A stretch of 64,000 nt of DNA from CBDCMJ01 sp965224325 (GTDB lineage Bacteria > Chloroflexota > Dehalococcoidia > Lucifugimonadales > UBA3495): the NCBI GenBank assembly GCA_965224325.1, contig CBDCYT010000021.1:131168-195167 (forward strand), written 5' to 3'. The notes beneath the pieces are model-generated. The model saw only the letters and a list, made by a program, of their open reading frames with translations. It had not been told where the DNA came from and searched no databases. A program made the position numbers and the translations under genes. Positions 60,889-64,000 of this stretch are shown piece by piece. Within the stretch, counting starts at the first letter, position 1. Each line of letters starts with the position of its first letter.

Positions 60889-61375
60889 ATCCGTCAACGG
60901 GCTCTAGTAATCGGCCCAAGTTTTGGCCGGGGGAGAAGAAACTCCACCGAGGCAAAGTGTAGCCGAGCCCCCTATTACCGTCAACAGCAGGATTTGGTGG
61001 GCCAGGGTCTTTCCACCGTTAGACATAATGTAAGGAAACGGCCATTAGACATAATGTAAGGAAACGTCTAATATCGGTGGATTCCCAAAAGTGGGGAGAT
61101 GGGGACAATGGAGGAACGCTATCCCCCATAGCGTTCCTTTCGGCGGTCCCGGACCGGCGCAGCGTCCATGGCCAGGCTTCAGGTCCTGGTACGCCGCATC
61201 TTATGCAAGCACGGTTACCCGCCGGACAAGCAGGAAAAGGCCACCCTGACTGTCTTGGAATAGGCGGGAGCCTTGTCTGAGGGGTGAGCGGCAGCTCGAG
61301 TTTAAGAAGCTGGTGCGACTACCGCGGCAAGTGGGTCAATGGCGCGTAGCGCATGACGCATCGGGAGGCGTTGAT
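60889..61375. other. Divergent region between mgsA and small membrane protein
   Basis: About 490 bases expected to hold the mgs-gmaS-mgd promoter (minus) and that of the membrane protein (plus). Contains the direct repeats at 61019-61066. No gene recognised. Confidence 0.45.
61019..61066. repeat. Two direct repeats upstream of the methylamine cluster
   Basis: An exact 22-base unit (TTAGACATAATGTAAGGAAA plus CG) begins at 61019 and 61045, so the period is 26 bases, about 2.5 helical turns. Position upstream of mgsA suggests regulator binding sites, though a footprint of a lost mobile element is also possible. Confidence 0.55.
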
Positions 61376-61798
61376 ATGGGTCCGTGGCGAAAATTGTTGG
61401 CGGTCCTGGGTGGGATTGCCGCGGTGGCAGCCCTGTCGAACAACCTCTACTATCCCTACAACAAGGACGTGAGCCAGTTCATATGGAGCTACATCGTCGA
61501 TCCGGTGGTGCTAATAATCATAGGCTTCAATGTCCTGGTCAATGTGTCCGATTCGCTGAAAATCCGCAGCCAGGCCGGCAATCACCTAACTCAGTGGCCC
61601 CGGGACGTGGTCACCGCCTTAGTGGCCATCGTGTGGGTGCGCTTCGTGATGCAATATGCCGATCAGATAGCCCCCAACCAAGAACCCACCTCCGGGTTGT
61701 GGGGCCACTTGACCGCCCTGGCCATCGTCATTCTGGCCTTCGAAGCCATTTGCCTGTGGCGGTCCGCCGGGCAAGAAGACCATGGCGGTTCAAGTTGA
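61376..61798 (+). CDS. Small four-helix membrane protein of unknown function
   Basis: 140 residues from ATG 61376, set by GGGAGG at 61363-61368. Four hydrophobic stretches: LLAVLGGIAAVAALSNNLYY, IVDPVVLIIIGFNVLVNV, VVTALVAIVWVRFVMQYA and LTALAIVILAFEAICLW; polar tail SAGQEDHGGSS. Comparable in size, topology and tail to the 30.9 kb protein. No family recognised. Located next to the methylamine cluster but on the opposite strand. Confidence 0.6.
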   Translation: MGPWRKLLAVLGGIAAVAALSNNLYYPYNKDVSQFIWSYIVDPVVLIIIGFNVLVNVSDSLKIRSQAGNHLTQWPRDVVTALVAIVWVRFVMQYADQIAPNQEPTSGLWGHLTALAIVILAFEAICLWRSAGQEDHGGSS

Positions 61799-62438
61799 GT
61801 CTGAAATCTGGCTGACCCGCCTTCAAGCCAAGGCCATATTGCCGTACAATTCCGGGCCGCCACGCCATCTGGGCACTGGGGAAACCATGGGTTTACCAGT
61901 CCACATGCTGCGCAAGCACACCTTCTCGCCGACTATCAGGAGACTCTCAAGCGGCACATGCTGGCGTGGACGCCTATCCTTGGACAAACTGATTTCTCGG
62001 AACTCGTGTACATCGACGGATTCGCTGGGACGGATTCGCTGGTCCTGGGGGGATATTCGAAGGGTGAAGACGGATCGTCCATTATCGCGCTCAAAACCGC
62101 TCTACATCTCCAGGATCGGCCCATTTGGACGCGCGAAAAGTTGCCACCTGCGAGGGCAGGTTGCTAGACTTAGGAGGTGATTTAAGCCGACATTCCCCAG
62201 ATCGAACCACCTTTCCTGGATATAGCTCCCGCAGGGATGCTGCCAACTATAATCTCGCATTCCAAGGGCGTCAAATGCGTCCTGATTCGCTCAAATTCCT
62301 CCTTTCATGGACCAACCACCGTCCTGCCAAGCGTAAAATCTCCAAACCGCTTGTCTACGACCAAGTCTCTTCCTTGGGAAGCCCTTTTGCCCTGTACGAC
62401 CCGGTAACCGTAATCAATCCCGACGCTCCTAAAGTGGA
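61799..62438. other. Non-coding stretch before the IS1380 transposase
   Basis: 640 bases with short openings of no recognisable family. Part may be the terminal region of the IS1380 element; I cannot identify its inverted repeat. Confidence 0.35.
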
Positions 62439-63770
62439 CTAGCCAGGAGCCAGCCTAAGCCGGCCAATCCGTTCCAGTATCCCGCCTAGCATTTCCCGGT
62501 TCACGAGCACCTCAGCAAGCTGAAACACCAGCCTTCTGGCATGGCGCACCAACCGCCCTCCAGTCTTGATCATCCTGGTTTGAAGGCTAGTCAGCGACCA
62601 CTGTTTCATCTCCTCCGGCACGGCCAGCCTTCTCAAGAAGTTGCCCAGGTTGTAAGCCATTACGAACAGTCCCAGCCTCACCTGGTTGGCCACGAACTTG
62701 TGGCAGGACAACCTGGTCCAGTTCAGGGCGTACTTGCCTTCTTTGATCCATTGCTCCGCCGTGCCCCGGCCATTGTAAAAGCGGACTATCCCTATAGTTG
62801 GATAGGTCAGATTGGTGACTATGAAGCCCACTCTGGGAAACAGTTCTCCCTGGTGCCACTCCACCTTGGCCACCATTCTTCGGGATACATTCCAACTCTG
62901 GGCCTGGTAGACGAAGTCATGATAGGAGACGATGGGCTTCGGGGAAGGCCACTCCGTAGGCCGTACCAGCAAGTGCGCTATCTCCCGCTGCAACACCTGA
63001 TTGGACCGCAGCCTGATGGCATAGCCGATGCTTCTCGCTTCCAGGTATTCGTATATCTCCGGCTTGGCAAAGGCGGCGTCAGCACGAAACAGCAGCCTGA
63101 CTGCTGCTATCAAGTAACGCTCCACCACCGGATCGAGGACTTCTTGCCAATCATCGGCACTGTGGACGTTGCCTGACCGTAGCTTCGCTGCTTCACAATC
63201 CCCGAACTGGTTGAACAGAAAGAGAGGGTGATAACAGACACACTCGAAGTGGCCGTTGTAGGCTGCTCCCTCCTGCTGGCCGTGCACTGGACTCTCGGAA
63301 CTGTCCATATCCAGGATCACTCGCCGGTGTGGAGTATGAACCATGGCACCCTCCACCCATTGGGAATTCATCCGGGCCAGCCCCTTCAGGTTCTTCTCCT
63401 CGGTCAAGGTCTCCGTCTCAAACCGCCCCATCTCGCTGGTGCTGGCAGCCTTGCGTTCCGAGCCCTGCCATCCCACGACTACTCGCATGGCGGGGTCGTA
63501 GGCTAAACGGTCGGCATCGTTGGTGTCGTCGTAGCCAGCCAGGCGACTGAAGATAGACTGGCGCAGCAGAGGAACCAGGTGGTGGAGGATATTGCGACCA
63601 GTGCGGCGGTCCTGGAGGTAGTCCTCAGCGATTTCGGTAAGGCCCAAGGCATCATCAAACTCTCGAAAAGCAAGAAGACCAGCGTCTGAGGTGATGGTTG
63701 AGCCGTGGAATTCCAGGCGGATTTTGGGGTTGAATTGGAGCCGGAGAGGGGCCTTTTCGCCGTCACCCAT
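62439..63770 (-). CDS. IS1380-family transposase
   Basis: 443 residues. LRLQFNPKIRLEFHGSTITSDAGLLAFREFDDALGL at the start, VILDMDSSESPVHGQQEGAAYNGHF (first catalytic Asp), LFRADAAFAKPEIYEYLEAR (second) and TAEQWIKEGKYALNWTRLSCHKFVANQVRL (Glu), the IS1380 layout and usual length. Uninterrupted, so probably functional or recently so. Element ends not found by eye. Confidence 0.92.
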   Translation of the reverse strand: MGDGEKAPLRLQFNPKIRLEFHGSTITSDAGLLAFREFDDALGLTEIAEDYLQDRRTGRNILHHLVPLLRQSIFSRLAGYDDTNDADRLAYDPAMRVVVGWQGSERKAASTSEMGRFETETLTEEKNLKGLARMNSQWVEGAMVHTPHRRVILDMDSSESPVHGQQEGAAYNGHFECVCYHPLFLFNQFGDCEAAKLRSGNVHSADDWQEVLDPVVERYLIAAVRLLFRADAAFAKPEIYEYLEARSIGYAIRLRSNQVLQREIAHLLVRPTEWPSPKPIVSYHDFVYQAQSWNVSRRMVAKVEWHQGELFPRVGFIVTNLTYPTIGIVRFYNGRGTAEQWIKEGKYALNWTRLSCHKFVANQVRLGLFVMAYNLGNFLRRLAVPEEMKQWSLTSLQTRMIKTGGRLVRHARRLVFQLAEVLVNREMLGGILERIGRLRLAPG

Positions 63771-64000
63771 GGGGTGCCTCCAGGATGCTTACGCTACCTA
63801 TATAAAACTCGCCAGGCTATGGGGTAATTATAGCCATACCGACGGCCAACGTCTCACAAATGGACAATGGTTTAAAGAATGCCGACGATTTACTCAGAGG
63901 GATATTCAGCCATATGGGAAATGTGGGTTAAGAACATACCTGGGTCAATACCTCGTGTTGGAGAACGTCCAAGGGTCTTTTGAACGGGCGCCACCAATAT
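63771..64000. other. Right edge of window
   Basis: 230 bases upstream of the IS1380 transposase start, with no gene. It should include one end of the element. The window ends before any next gene. Confidence 0.4.

Noticed and set aside
1..64000. CRISPR arrays, tRNA or rRNA genes
   Set aside because: I found no regularly spaced repeats with unique spacers, no cloverleaf with a matching T-loop and no rRNA-like sequence. Only the SRP RNA stands out among structured RNAs.

Overview
The window looks like a bacterial metagenome-type contig of fairly high GC. It mixes a conserved housekeeping block with a flavoenzyme-rich catabolic repertoire: two luciferase-like flavin monooxygenases, an MmgE/PrpD protein, a CoxL-type molybdoenzyme, MDR and iron-dependent alcohol dehydrogenases, sarcosine-oxidase-like subunits and an MMPL transporter relic. 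This mix resembles marine or sponge-associated Chloroflexota (Dehalococcoidia/SAR202-like). That placement is inference from gene content; there is no rRNA here.

Layout. 0.1-3.1 kb: a dihydropyrimidinase-like amidohydrolase converges on an MmgE/PrpD protein. 4.1-5.3 kb: a ferritin-like protein, then a peroxiredoxin whose peroxidatic position is an in-frame UGA followed by a bacterial-SECIS-like hairpin, so a probable selenoprotein. 5.4-12.8 kb: a same-strand run of flavin monooxygenase, metallo-beta-lactamase-fold lactonase, an M14-like/GH105 fusion, a CoxL-like molybdoenzyme and an Fe-alcohol dehydrogenase. 12.9-16 kb: an alpha/beta hydrolase, a second flavin monooxygenase and an intact-looking IS5-family element. 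16.3-28.2 kb: a B12-binding radical SAM protein with a C-terminal repeat tail, then fabF-recJ, lgt-ispE-rsmA, the SRP RNA, galU, a DinB-like protein and lepA. 28.2-30.3 kb: two oligopeptide ABC ATPases. 30.9-47.5 kb: an unstable accessory stretch with four copies of a short inverted-repeat element (one more lies at 3.3 kb, three are here), IS630, IS110 and a second IS5 element, two decayed genes (an MMPL transporter and an MpaB-like oxygenase), recQ, and a compact higB / higA-ImmA / HAD-phosphatase module. 47.9-51.2 kb: an MDR alcohol dehydrogenase, a MetX-like hydrolase and a class I amidotransferase. 51.4-60.9 kb: a complete minus-strand cluster matching the N-methylglutamate pathway for methylamine (mgsABC, gmaS, four mgd/sox subunits). 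61.4-64 kb: a small membrane protein and an IS1380 transposase.

How the genes work together. The mgs-gmaS-mgd genes could convert methylamine to gamma-glutamylmethylamide, then N-methylglutamate, then glutamate plus a folate-bound or free C1 unit. The ferritin-like protein and the Sec-peroxiredoxin form a plausible small oxidative-stress pair. The higB/higA-ImmA/HAD genes overlap or nearly touch and look like one toxin-antitoxin-derived unit. The central mobile region shows a readable order of insertions: one short inverted-repeat element sits inside an IS5 transposase gene, and an IS630 sits inside the MMPL gene, with both target sites reconstructible.
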